In this document: in pieces, positions 10,079 through 22,347 of the stretch
How positions within the stretch are numbered: position 1 is the stretch's first letter
Layout of the letters: each line of letters begins with the position of its first letter
Assembly: GCA_900095095.1 (NCBI GenBank)
Contig: FMBT01000505.1
Location: 1 to 64,000, forward strand
Length of the DNA stretch: 64,000 nucleotides
From: Fragilariopsis cylindrus CCMP1102
Lineage: Eukaryota > Bacillariophyta > Bacillariophyceae > Bacillariales > Bacillariaceae
Direction: 5' to 3'
Position numbers and translations under genes: made by a program
Notes under the pieces: generated by a model
Databases searched by the model: none
What the model was told of the DNA's origin: nothing
The model's input: the letters and a program-made list of their open reading frames with translations, nothing else

Positions 10079-10459
10079 ATGCTTAGAGAACTGTCTCTTC
10101 AAGGATCATATACTCGTTACTCAGCAAGATTGGCTGCTTTTGAAGCTAACAGAGAATCCGAGTATCGTCCAAGTGCTAGAGAGAAAGAAAATGGAGTAGA
10201 TCGAACAGCATTAATGTGTGGCAAAACTACCTGGGGTGATATGCTAGCCCAATATAATATGGATGCATTGCGGGCTGAATGTCATCATAGAGGAATTCTA
10301 TATACCATCAGTACTAACTGGACATCTATGAAAAAGGCAGTCAATGCGCAAGAGGTGGAACATTGGATAAGAGAGAACCCAAATAAAGAAATTCCAGATG
10401 GGTTCAGTCGGCACTTTAGAAAACTCTCTGGTGCTACATTTGTTTTCAAATCAAAGTAA
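10079..10459 (+). CDS. In-frame continuation of the transposase-like protein after one TGA; SAP-like segment
   Basis: 126 codons from the ATG at 10079. This ATG is in exactly the same frame as the ATG at 6845 (distance 3234 = 3 x 1078), separated from the upstream ORF only by the TGA at 10058-10060 and six sense codons. The product contains WGDMLAQYNMDALRAECHHR and then GI, resembling a SAP-type helix-turn-helix DNA-binding segment. It is either the C-terminal domain of the upstream protein, cut off by a nonsense mutation or reached by readthrough, or a separate small protein. I favour one ancestral ORF of about 1204 codons. Confidence 0.5.
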   Translation: MLRELSLQGSYTRYSARLAAFEANRESEYRPSAREKENGVDRTALMCGKTTWGDMLAQYNMDALRAECHHRGILYTISTNWTSMKKAVNAQEVEHWIRENPNKEIPDGFSRHFRKLSGATFVFKSK

Positions 10460-11450
10460 CAGTATTATGTTATACTTTTTATCATTATTCATTCTATAAT
10501 ATAAACGTATGTATCGGTGTTGATTAGATCTTCCTTCCACCATTACTGTTGTTAAAATTCAAGAACTTCTATTTCTTCCCACGATTTATGATTAACTTTA
10601 CTAACATTCCACCTCTTTGTGATGATGATGATAATGAGGACAACGACAACAGTACGGTGGTATCATTGACGATTATGATGATGATGAGACTGCACTCTAA
10701 TTCGATCTGATTGTCTTTCCACCATTATTGTTGCTGTTACTTCATTTTTTGATATCATTAGTATTATTACTATTACTACTACTACTACTATTATTATTAT
10801 TATTATTATTATTACTGTTGGATGGGAGTCGATGCTAGTTTTTTATTACTACTAACGCCTTTCTTCTCAAAACAGATTTTGTCTGTAGCTTAACAAATGT
10901 ATCTCTCTGATGTTGTTATGAATTTCCCTTTCAACTTAAGTGAACCTTGAAGTGAAGTACAAGAGGCATATTCAATGAAGTTATTGTTGTTATCTTAGCG
11001 TGCTGTCAATGCCGTCGTCATCATCACTTATATTATGCCTCACCTACTGCTGTCGTCTCCACGACCGATCTGTTATATACTATACAGCCGTTGTCTGTTG
11101 GTGTTAATTATTACCATTATTCCATCGTGTTCTCTTTGATTATTCCATGTCTAACGTACCACTTTTGACCTGGTATGGTAGTTGCTTGTTTATTTCAGCT
11201 TTTGTCTCCTCACATTATTATTGCATCGTTAAAATATTCCACTTCTTTTATTCTTTAATTAGATTTGTTACGACATACAGCAAGCTTGTGTGAAGAAATA
11301 ATTGCCATGCGCTGTGATGGAATGGCGGGAAGATTATCCATAAAAAAAGGCGCGCCACGTGGATCTAGGAAACGCGCAATTTATTGACTGTTTACCCGTA
11401 GTATTACTAGTAGTCCCAAAATGACAATAGAAGCAACCACAGACAGAATT

Positions 11451-11519
11451 TTGAGGCGCCACCAAAAATATTACCATCTAATACCTCATAGAAGCTTAAC
11501 TTTGAGATCGGCGCCTCAA
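11451..11519. repeat. Inverted repeat, 10-bp arms
   Basis: TTGAGGCGCC at 11451-11460 and its exact reverse complement GGCGCCTCAA at 11510-11519, with 49 bp between. The arms are GC-rich in an AT-rich stretch. Confidence 0.7.
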
Positions 11520-11536
11520 CTTTTGGTTGGTCAAAG

Positions 11537-11559
11537 ACTCCAACACGTGGTCTTGGAGT
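11537..11559. promoter_or_regulatory. Palindrome around a CACGTG core
   Basis: ACTCCAA and TTGGAGT arms flank ACACGTGGTC. CACGTG is the classic E-box/G-box bound by bHLH or bZIP factors. It lies about 640 bp upstream of the oxidoreductase start, so a regulatory role is possible but unproven. Confidence 0.35.
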
Positions 11560-11935
11560 GCTAGAGTCATACACTTCCCCCTTTTATTCGACTACTGTTC
11601 CTCCCCAAAATCACCACTTTTTCATTTTATAAAAAAACTTATTATTCCAGCTTTCCCTACTTTCAGTTTTCAACTTCTTGTACCCGCGGTGGTACTTTAG
11701 ATTGTTGATTCATTTTACAAAACGGAAGATTCATGAAGATGACGATGATGTCGTGACGGTTTAGCGAGAATGGTTATATCGTACAGTACCAAGTACAACT
11801 TGTAAAGAACCAATCATTTAAAATATCGTTTGGCTTAGATGCATTTGCTGATATTTGCCGCCTTCTATTAACTTAACTACACACGTTGTACATTGACGAT
11901 CCACTGCGAGTTGAATTGAAGCTGAGCTGAGTCGA

Positions 11936-11980
11936 ATTGAGTTGAGTTGAGTTGAGTTGAGTTGAGTCGAGTTGAGTTGA
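11936..11980. repeat. Pentanucleotide repeat (GTTGA)n
   Basis: About nine GTTGA units, with one GTCGA variant, in the upstream region of the oxidoreductase gene. Confidence 0.8.
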
Positions 11981-12199
11981 CTAACACATTATTGATCAAT
12001 TTAACAACAAAGGACGATAGTACGTACGTACAACTTGTAGTAATTCATTTTTCAGTTAAAAGATCTTCGCTTTATCACTTTGTATTATATTCTGATACCG
12101 TACAATGTATTCTATTCTTCGTCAGTATATTTTCCCGATCCGCCAATTTGTATCAACTATAAATAGGAACAGGAACATCATAGAACAATAACAACGAAA

Positions 12200-13786
12200 A
12201 TGACTGACGAATGTGATTATTTAATTATCGGAGGAGGAGCTTCGGGATGGTCTTTTACTGATACATTACTCGGCACTTCCAAGCAACCACTTAGAGTTAT
12301 CATGGTCGATCAACACATCACACCTGGTGGGCAATGGAATGACAGTTATAAGTTTGTACGATTGCATCAGCCATCAAGTATGTATGGAATCGAATCAATG
12401 AAACTTGAACTCGAAAACTCATCTGATCATCGAGCAACACGGATTGAAATTCTTCAATACTACGCAGAAGTACAAAAAGAACTCGAAACGAAGCACGATT
12501 TTGAGTTCATTGGTGATACGACCCTCGATTTGGCGCAACTCACTGAAAATGCTGAAAGGAGAATGGTAATAATAATTATGTTATTAAAAATAATATCACG
12601 GGTGATTCTCGTACAATTAATGTTCGTAAACGTATTGTGGATGCCCGTAATTTGGAACCCGATTTACCAATTTCGACACCACCTAAATTTAAATTTCCTG
12701 CCGATACAATTGCAGTTGCACCCGTGAATGATATTGTTACCAGCGACAACAAACTAAAACAAAAGCACTTTGTTGTTGTTGGGGGAGGTAAAACCGGCAT
12801 GTAAGGAAAGAAAGGAAGAAAAAGAACGAAAGAAAACATGTCATGTATTAAATAATTCTTTCATACGATTTCTCAAATTGTTTTTTCTTGTTCTTCCTCT
12901 TCTTCTGCTTCTTCTTTTCAGGGATGCTGTATCACATTTATTGACGAACAATAATGTCTCTCCAGAAAACTTGCTATGGGTGGTACCTAATGATGCGTGG
13001 ATTACGGCCAGAGAAAAGATCGGAAATTGTATCGATTTATTATATACCTGTTCTAAGCTGCAGGCATCAGACTACGCCGATGAAAAAGAGATCGGTTCTG
13101 ACTTTTTACAACGTGGATTTCATCAATGGGAAAAACAAGGTCATATCTACCGCATTGATCCATCTGTCGTACCTACTAAGTTCAAAGATGCTACTTTATC
13201 ATTAGATGAACTAAAAATCCTACAAGGTGCTGTTCCACAGAAAGTACAGAAGGGTCGCGTTTCTGAAATAACTGATAAGGGTGAAATGATATTCCAGGAT
13301 GGTACTACTACGAAACTTCCTTTTCCTGTAGAGGATACATTATTCATTCATTGTAGTGCCGGTGCTTTTAATTTTACAAAAAGCAATAATTCACCTCCAC
13401 CTATTTTTGACAAAAATACGATTATTATTCAAGATATGTACGGGACACCTGGATATTGTTTCGTTGGGTCTATATTAGCAAGACTTGAAACAATGGCAGA
13501 TTTGTCTGACGACGAACGTAACGCAATGGCGTTGGCACCGAAACCATCACCTCCTACTTCACCATTGGGTGCATCCGGTGGTGATACGGTCGCAACCGTT
13601 GGACGGGATCATGTTTTCGTTCAGAGAGCACGCAACTTACACAAGTGGCTACAGATTCCTGAATTGAGGGATTGGATGTTCCAAAATCGGCTATTCCATT
13701 TATCAGATTCCGATCCGAAAACTGTATCTGATAAATTGGACTATACTTTCAAAGTCCTACAAGATAATGGTGTTGTTTTTGACTGA
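12200..13786 (+). CDS. FAD/NAD(P)-binding oxidoreductase, flavin monooxygenase-like
   Basis: 488 aa if one base is restored. Exon 1 is 12200-12800 and exon 2 is 12922-13786; the intron 12801-12921 (GTAAG..CAG) splits the ATG codon of KTGMDAV. Two Rossmann nucleotide-binding motifs are visible: DYLIIGGGASG at the N-terminus for FAD, and HFVVVGGGKTGMDA about residue 195 for NAD(P)H. HQPSSMYG follows the FAD region, as in FMO-like dehydrogenases of bacteria and fungi. The canonical FMO FxGxxxH motif is not seen, so the reaction is unknown. Exon 1 needs one extra base at about 12564-12567 (ATGGTAAT); after it the frame reads NNNYVIKNNITGDSRT and stays open to the donor. It has no signal peptide and is probably cytosolic. 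Confidence 0.75.
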
Positions 13787-14096
13787 AAACTTATATTCGC
13801 ATCGATTATCTATCTCTATGTACATATATACACACGTAGGAACTACATTTACATATATATATATATACATGCATACACATAGTAGGTGGAGCTATTAGCG
13901 GGTCCTGGTTAGCTGTTGATGCATGCATATACATAAAGTAATAAAATGTTCCTTACTTAAATACTGGATTCAAATACATCAATATGATTTTTCGTGATCG
14001 TTCACATAGAGAAATAGCCTACAATGTACTGTAATCTAAACTGAGGAAATTATGTTGATTAATAAATATGCTTTTGCAATGTAATTTGAATATTAG
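13787..14096. other. Convergent 3' region
   Basis: About 310 bp between the ends of the oxidoreductase and MCM4 genes. It holds short TA and CACA/TACATA repeats (13820-13885) and AT-rich 3' flank. No gene seen. Confidence 0.5.
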
Positions 14097-17270
<3,174 letters not shown>

Positions 17271-17754
17271 TTTACATAAAGACAATAAGCAGGAAGTAAG
17301 TCTATTCTTGGCTGAACTGCTGTGTTGTGATTTGTGATAAGCTTGCACAGTACAATAATGATGTACAATGTAGTAATGTAACAACAAAGGAAGTCAAAAC
17401 ACAAAACATACTTTTGTCACATCGGCGCTAAAGTACTTTTTTGTCATTGTTCACGAAAGCGCGCCATTTTGAAATGAGACTTACTCAGTCTTTCAAACAC
17501 CACCCAAATCTCACATCGACAGAATAAGTCGGAAGTTAGTCGACAAGCTCAAAGCACAAAGCCTCACGAAGCAACACCCCATAACAGAAAGCATACAAGT
17601 AGAAGCATCATAAGCTTAAAGGGGACCACCTACTCATTCTGACGGTTAAAAGGGTTTCGAAGTAAGATATTCTATATAGCCAAGAGCAGCAACAAGACGC
17701 GTAAGCATTCATAAGCAGACACAAGGACGAACACAAACACAAACAACAACCACC
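17271..17754. promoter_or_regulatory. Bidirectional promoter region of MCM4 and BUD31
   Basis: 484 bp between the two start codons. It carries AAAGCGCGCCA at 17456-17466 followed by TTTTG, an E2F-like GC core in an AT context, and GGCGCTAAAG at 17424-17433. No reading frame is credible. Confidence 0.5.
17456..17466 (+). promoter_or_regulatory. Shared promoter motif AAAGCGCGCCA (copy 1)
   Basis: Identical 11-mer to the one at 59314-59324 (opposite strand) between NASP and PDS5. It resembles E2F/DP-type sites in having a GCGCGCC core next to an A/T run. Confidence 0.45.
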
Positions 17755-18615
17755 ATGCCTTTACCTAAACGATGGAATAAGAAACGGGCCCCTCCACCTG
17801 GATTCGATGCTGTTGAACCTATTTTGGAGGCACTTGAACATGAATTACGTGATAAAATTAAGGAAACAAATGAAAAGAAACGAAAAACAGAATCGATGTG
17901 GCCGGTCCATCAGATCGGATGGCAAAAATCACGATACATATATGATATGTTTTATACGTACGGACGTATATCACGTGAGGTATATGACTACTGTATAAAA
18001 CAAAAATTAGTCGATGCAGCATTAATTGCAAAATGGAAGAAACCAGGATATGAACGATTATGTAGCACGTACGTTATTAATCCAACAAATTACAAATTTG
18101 GAACGACTAGTATTTGTCGTGTACCCATGAAAGATCGGAATACGGAACAAAAACAAGCACAAGATCCGACCACCGGATGTTTAGGATGTGCGTCAGGTAA
18201 GGGAGCTGGTCCACGTAATATATTCGGTAGCAAATATGGTCAATACTTAGCTGCTGTTCAAATTGCTCGAGAGGATCGTATTCAAAAATTAGAAGAAAAA
18301 CGTAAATTAGAAGAAGTGGAAGCAAAAGCTAAAAACGGTAGTGGTGATGATGATGACGACGACGACGAAACAACAGATGATGATTCTGATACTGACGATG
18401 AAAAAGATGACGATAACGACGAAGATGATTATGGACCTGCACCGGTAGCAGGAATCTGGGCGGGTTCGAACAAACTTCAGCAACAAAGTGAGAAAATGAT
18501 TGCTGGTAATGATAATAAAGATGATAACGGGGACGAAGAAACTGACGATGATGATGACGACAGTGACGAAGAGGGGCCCGCATTGCCTCCACCTTCAAAG
18601 AAGTTGAAGACGTAA
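17755..18615 (+). CDS. BUD31: Pre-mRNA splicing factor BUD31 (G10 family) with acidic C-terminal extension
   Basis: BUD31 is a core spliceosome protein of the NTC-related set. 286 aa, single exon, ATG at 17755. Residues 1-~150 match the family throughout: MPLPKRWNKKRAPPPGF at the start, MWPVHQIGWQKSRYIYD, YYGRISREVYDYC-like sequence, LCSTYVINPTNYKFGTTSIC, and the Cys-rich end CRVP ... GCLGCASG. The family normally ends about there (roughly 145-157 aa). Here about 130 further residues follow: a short coiled/basic segment (EEKRKLEEVEAKAK), two Asp/Glu-rich runs, the motif PVAGIWAG and a basic tail KKLKT. The extension is in frame without a break. No missing-base sites were found in this gene. 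Confidence 0.93.
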   Translation: MPLPKRWNKKRAPPPGFDAVEPILEALEHELRDKIKETNEKKRKTESMWPVHQIGWQKSRYIYDMFYTYGRISREVYDYCIKQKLVDAALIAKWKKPGYERLCSTYVINPTNYKFGTTSICRVPMKDRNTEQKQAQDPTTGCLGCASGKGAGPRNIFGSKYGQYLAAVQIAREDRIQKLEEKRKLEEVEAKAKNGSGDDDDDDDETTDDDSDTDDEKDDDNDEDDYGPAPVAGIWAGSNKLQQQSEKMIAGNDNKDDNGDEETDDDDDDSDEEGPALPPPSKKLKT

Positions 18616-19104
18616 AATATGTACATACAAAACTCAATATTATGGTAATTAGTATAAATCCTGAAACTTACTATATACCTATCTGGCATCATTTATTTCT
18701 TGAAAATAGCTAAATATATTACTACTACTAGTAAAATTCATGCGTAATGAAACTATCATTCAGTACTTCAAGTAGTAAAAGATATCACTAATATTATTCC
18801 ACTCGTATTGAGCCAAGGTATCTTAGTTTTAAAAATGATAAAAGACTTTCCTTTGAAGAACTCGTAGTAAATAGATCTTAAGTGTAGGACGGAACGATTC
18901 ATTCATCGACCCATGATTACGCGCACTTACTTTTATACTGTATCAAAAGGATGTATCAACTTATTTATGTAAACATATATTATTATTTCTTCAACAACAT
19001 TCGAACCTTTTTAAGGATCAACAGAAAATCATGTATGACATTACATTACTTAGCAGCCTACTGTAGAATCATTTTGGAAGGTTCTCCCGAGCTGCTGCTT
19101 CTGC
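18616..19104. other. Convergent intergenic region
   Basis: About 490 bp of AT-rich 3' flank between BUD31 and the coiled-coil gene. A short TACTACTACTAG run lies near 18719. Nothing else recognised. Confidence 0.5.
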
Positions 19105-20697
19105 TCAAAGCTCTATATCCTGGCTTAATGAGTTCATGTAGTCTTCATCTATGTCATTAGCTTCTGCGACGAGACAATCTGTAGCAACACTTCTAATTCC
19201 GATAGATAGATCTTGAGGGTATTCATCTTCTTCTCGAAAGTAAAATTTCTCTGCCTCTTCAATCAATCTGTAGTCAACAATTGTTTGAATGACTGAGGGG
19301 AAGTTAATAAATTCATCCTTCATAACATCATAATACCTTTTGACGTAGCAAATCTTCAATGCACCCTTCTTCAGAGCTTCAATCGAATCTTCGTCGAAGG
19401 GTTCTTCTAATTCATTTTCATCAGCTTGCTTGACTAGTCTGTTTACTTCCTTCTCGATCATTTTCTTCCTGTCGAATGGTTCGTCTAAAGCTGAAAAGGA
19501 TTCTTCCATGGTAATTTCAAGGGATTCTTCCATGAAAATTTCAGGTTCGACGGCATTCTCATTGCTAGTTATTGCTTCACGCTGCTGCTGTTGCTGATCT
19601 TGTTCCTTAGTATTTGTGTCGTCCTCATCGTCGTCGTCGTCGTCGATGGTGGTGGTGGTAGTGGTAGTACTCTCTGTAGTAGTATCTTTCGCTGACTTCG
19701 CTGTCATTATCACAGCCGCTTCTCGATCTTCCAATTCCTTTACTCTTTTTTTGTTGCTATCTTCTAGGTCTTTTTGTTTGATACGATCTTCTTCGAGCAA
19801 TCGTTTATCTTCTTCTAGTTTTGTCTCCTGTTTCTCAATTTCTTTAACTCGACTATTGAGACTTCCTTCCAGGTTTTGTTGCCGAACACTCTCTTCTCGA
19901 AGTGAATTTGCATCTGTTTCTAACGCTTTCTCTTGCTTTTCAACCTCATTGGTTCTACTCCCAAGTTCATCATTCATTTGCTTTTGCTGAATGACTTTTT
20001 CTTGAAAAACCTTAACATCTTCTTGTAGTTTTGTCTCTTTTTTCTCCATTTCATTCAGACTAGTTTTGAATTCATCTTGCATTTGCTTTTGCTGAATGAC
20101 CTTTTCTTGAAAAACCTGAACATCTTCCTGTAGTTTTGTCTCTCGTTTCTCCATTTCATTGGATCTGCTCTCAAGTTCATCTTTCATTTGCTTTTGCTGA
20201 ATGACCTTTTCTTGAAAAACCTGAACATCTTCTTGTAGTTTTATATCTCGTTTCTCAATTTCGTCCACTCTGCTCTCAAGTTCATCTTTCATTTGCTTTT
20301 GCTGAATGACCTTTCCTTGAAAAACCTTAACATCTTCTTGTAGTGTTATATCTCGTTTCTCAATTTCGTCCACTCTAATTTTGAGTTCATCTTCTAATTT
20401 CTGTTGCCGGGCAAAATTTTCTTCTAATTTTGTCGTTTGTTTCTCAATCTTTTTGATTTTGATTCTGAAATTTTCTTCTAGTTTCTGCTGCTTGGTTTGC
20501 TCTTCACGAAGCAACCGAGTATCATCATTTAATTTTATTTCTTTTTCGTTCAATAGAGGAATCGTTTCTGCTGTTGACTTCGTTCTACTGGCGTTGTGAT
20601 TTGTCCACAAAAATATTCCTCCTATCAGCAAAGCACAGAATGCCAAACCAGTTGCTGTCGAAATTGTAATCATATCGTTCGTCATCTCGTTCGTCAT
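19105..20697 (-). CDS. Coiled-coil protein with N-terminal membrane anchor and 35-residue tandem repeats
   Basis: 530 aa, single exon; the first ATG is at 20697 (a second is at 20685). A hydrophobic segment TGLAFCALLIGGIFLW at about residues 14-30 is a likely signal anchor. Residues ~45-320 are one long coiled coil built from 35-residue repeats (five heptads each), for example LQEDVQVFQEKVIQQKQMKD followed by ELESR and EMEKR-type ends; at least five copies are recognisable and the DNA repeat period is 105 bp. A Thr/Asp-rich linker follows, then a C-terminal ~150 residues that look globular (DRKKMIEKEVNRLVKQADEN, KKGALKICYVKRYYDVM). I do not recognise the family. It is probably a structural or tethering membrane protein. 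Divergent from RRP42. Confidence 0.75.
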   Translation of the reverse strand: MTNEMTNDMITISTATGLAFCALLIGGIFLWTNHNASRTKSTAETIPLLNEKEIKLNDDTRLLREEQTKQQKLEENFRIKIKKIEKQTTKLEENFARQQKLEDELKIRVDEIEKRDITLQEDVKVFQGKVIQQKQMKDELESRVDEIEKRDIKLQEDVQVFQEKVIQQKQMKDELESRSNEMEKRETKLQEDVQVFQEKVIQQKQMQDEFKTSLNEMEKKETKLQEDVKVFQEKVIQQKQMNDELGSRTNEVEKQEKALETDANSLREESVRQQNLEGSLNSRVKEIEKQETKLEEDKRLLEEDRIKQKDLEDSNKKRVKELEDREAAVIMTAKSAKDTTTESTTTTTTTIDDDDDDEDDTNTKEQDQQQQQREAITSNENAVEPEIFMEESLEITMEESFSALDEPFDRKKMIEKEVNRLVKQADENELEEPFDEDSIEALKKGALKICYVKRYYDVMKDEFINFPSVIQTIVDYRLIEEAEKFYFREEDEYPQDLSIGIRSVATDCLVAEANDIDEDYMNSLSQDIEL

Positions 20698-21270
20698 CTC
20701 GTACAAACTATAACTATTGTCAATGCGGGGCGACCGATTGTAGAGGAAGAAAAAAAAATATCAATGGAATCAAGAACACGAACGTTGCTTTACTTTTATA
20801 TATTATTGTTGATCGAATGTCCCGATGTCTCGTACAAGTACGAAAGAATATTCATAAAGAAAAGTGCATATTCAATGGGACAGACATCAATACCGATCGT
20901 GATGAGAGTCTCGTGCCTAAACAACTTTTATTTGTATTGTACAATGTATAATTTAAAGAATACAATTTGCCTTCTTTTTTGTTCCGTGTTGATGTGACGA
21001 GACGACACTTATGCCCGATCTTAGGGTTAGGGTTAGGTTTAATGTAGCTAATCAACCATCACCACCCAAAAGCAAGGGCACGATAAAAATATACTGTAGA
21101 TCAAGAATCAATCGCCTTGATCTGGACCACAATCAATTTATTTCAAATTCAACTCAAATAAACAACACAGTCACGTAATCCCAATAGCTACCGTCGCGAT
21201 CGAACCCCGTATCGTTACATTCTAGTCTCGTCGTGATCAATCAGTCGATCGTTTAGTACCTGCAGAGAAG
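20698..21270. promoter_or_regulatory. Bidirectional upstream region with a telomere-like repeat
   Basis: 573 bp between the coiled-coil gene and RRP42. It contains the TTAGGG-type run at 21021-21040 and a poly-A run near 20751. No gene seen. Confidence 0.5.
21021..21040 (+). repeat. Interstitial telomere-like repeat
   Basis: TTAGGGTTAGGGTTAGGTTT: two perfect and one imperfect TTAGGG unit, the telomere type of stramenopiles. On the other strand it contains AACCCTAA, the telo-box core known from plant promoters of ribosome- and translation-related genes. It lies 231 bp upstream of the RRP42 start. Confidence 0.8.
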
Positions 21271-22170
21271 ATGAGTATTTCCACTTCAGAATCAAAATTC
21301 ATAATCGAAGGATGCCGTGATGGTTGTCGTGTCGATGGACGATCACGAAAAGATTTTCGATTATATTCTTCTGTGGTTGGTGATTTCGCTTTGTCGTGTG
21401 GGTCGGCAAGGATATTTTTGGCCACAAAAGAAACGCATGTTTTGGTTTCAATTAAAGCAGAATTGGTGGTACCGGCTAGTTCATCACCATCAGAGGGTAC
21501 GGTTGAAGTTCACGTCGATTACATGCAGGGGAATAATAATCGTGATGATGACTTAGAATCGACATTGTCAAATTTACTCGTCCCGCATTTAGTTGATAAG
21601 AAAAAATTATGTATCGCACCTGATTATTTTGTATGGAAACTTAATATTGATGTATTTGTCATCACGTCGGGTGGGGGTAGTCTTATAGATGCTTGCAGTC
21701 ATGGTATACATACCGCCTTACAAAAAACATTGTTACCAAGTATAACAGTCGTTCCTGCGAATGAAGGTGGTGGGGGGAACAAACCTACAGTACAAGTAGA
21801 TTCAGATATTAAGGCAGCAGAATGTATCCCCGGTGTTGAAAATGTACCGATAATTGTCACAGTTTCATTACTAAAACATAAGAAAATTCCTGTAATGATT
21901 GTCGATGCGACATCGGAAGAAGAAGCTTGTGCATTTTCTAAAGTACACGTTGTGTTGGATCGAGATGAATCATCGTCGTCATCATCGTCGTCCAAAAAAG
22001 ATAGAGAACCAATGATATGTGCCCTACATAAGGCTGGAGGCGGAGCTCTTCCATTTGTTCTTTTGCAGGATGTAACTTCTTTTGTCCTTGAAGCATCTAG
22101 TTCTTCCCGTGTAGTAGTATCAGACAGTCTCCATCATTTGTTACAAGATAATTTTTCGATACAACAATAA
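21271..22170 (+). CDS. RRP42: Exosome complex component RRP42 (RNase PH-like subunit, EXOSC7 orthologue)
   Basis: RRP42 is one of six RNase PH-fold subunits of the eukaryotic exosome ring, which guides RNA to the 3'-5' nucleases in nucleus and cytoplasm. 299 aa, single exon, ATG at 21271; the family is usually about 290 aa. Family landmarks in order: CRDGCRVDGRSRKDFR at residues ~11-26, GSARIFLATKETHVLVSIKA, the EVHVDY strand, KKLCIAPDYFVWKLNIDV, SGGGSLIDACSHGIHTAL, VENVPIIVTVSL, then VDATSEEEACAFS near residue 212. A poly-Ser insert of eight residues lies near residue 235. As in other RRP42 proteins there is no sign of a catalytic role. Conservation is end to end, so the call is firm. Confidence 0.93.
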   Translation: MSISTSESKFIIEGCRDGCRVDGRSRKDFRLYSSVVGDFALSCGSARIFLATKETHVLVSIKAELVVPASSSPSEGTVEVHVDYMQGNNNRDDDLESTLSNLLVPHLVDKKKLCIAPDYFVWKLNIDVFVITSGGGSLIDACSHGIHTALQKTLLPSITVVPANEGGGGNKPTVQVDSDIKAAECIPGVENVPIIVTVSLLKHKKIPVMIVDATSEEEACAFSKVHVVLDRDESSSSSSSSKKDREPMICALHKAGGGALPFVLLQDVTSFVLEASSSSRVVVSDSLHHLLQDNFSIQQ

Positions 22171-22347
22171 TGAATATCGGTTGGGTGGTGTCATTCAAAA
22201 ATAGAACACTACTTTGTCAAGATTACTTCAAGTACTCCAGGATCATTATTTTTATTATCATTAGCATATTATTTAATTTAGTCTATGAAACTCTACTACT
22301 TTTAGTATAGTGCCTTTACTCGACTCGCTCAAGCCAAGAAAGTGGTG

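Larger units (their letters stand above)
5490..10459. mobile_element. Candidate DNA transposon or domesticated transposase locus (divergent two-gene unit)
   Basis: A Cys-rich protein (-) and an RNase H-like DDE-type protein (+) share one central promoter region. The ends of the element are unknown. I found no convincing terminal inverted repeats or target-site duplication by eye, although GTATAAC/TTTTATCATTATT-like AT-rich sequence occurs inverted near 5070-5090 and 10465-10490. The hairpin and duplication at 4565-5066 and the inverted repeats near 11450-11560 could be subterminal structures. The unit may equally be a domesticated host locus. Confidence 0.35.
10460..12199. other. Intergenic, repeat-rich, no gene
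   Basis: 1.7 kb. GATGAT and ATTATT microsatellites occupy about 10619-10816. A GC-rich patch with AAGGCGCGCCACGTGG lies at about 11348-11363. An inverted repeat TTGAGGCGCC / GGCGCCTCAA sits at 11451-11460 and 11510-11519. A palindrome ACTCCAACACGTGGTCTTGG followed by AGT (11537-11559) is centred near a CACGTG G-box-like core. A (GTTGA)n pentanucleotide repeat spans about 11936-11980. These may include the far end of the upstream element and the promoter of the oxidoreductase. Confidence 0.6.

Noticed and set aside
5061-10490. Possible AT-rich terminal inverted repeats of the transposase unit (near 5061-5090 and 10465-10490)
   Set aside because: The match is gapped and low-complexity (ATCATTATT-type), and no target-site duplication is visible.
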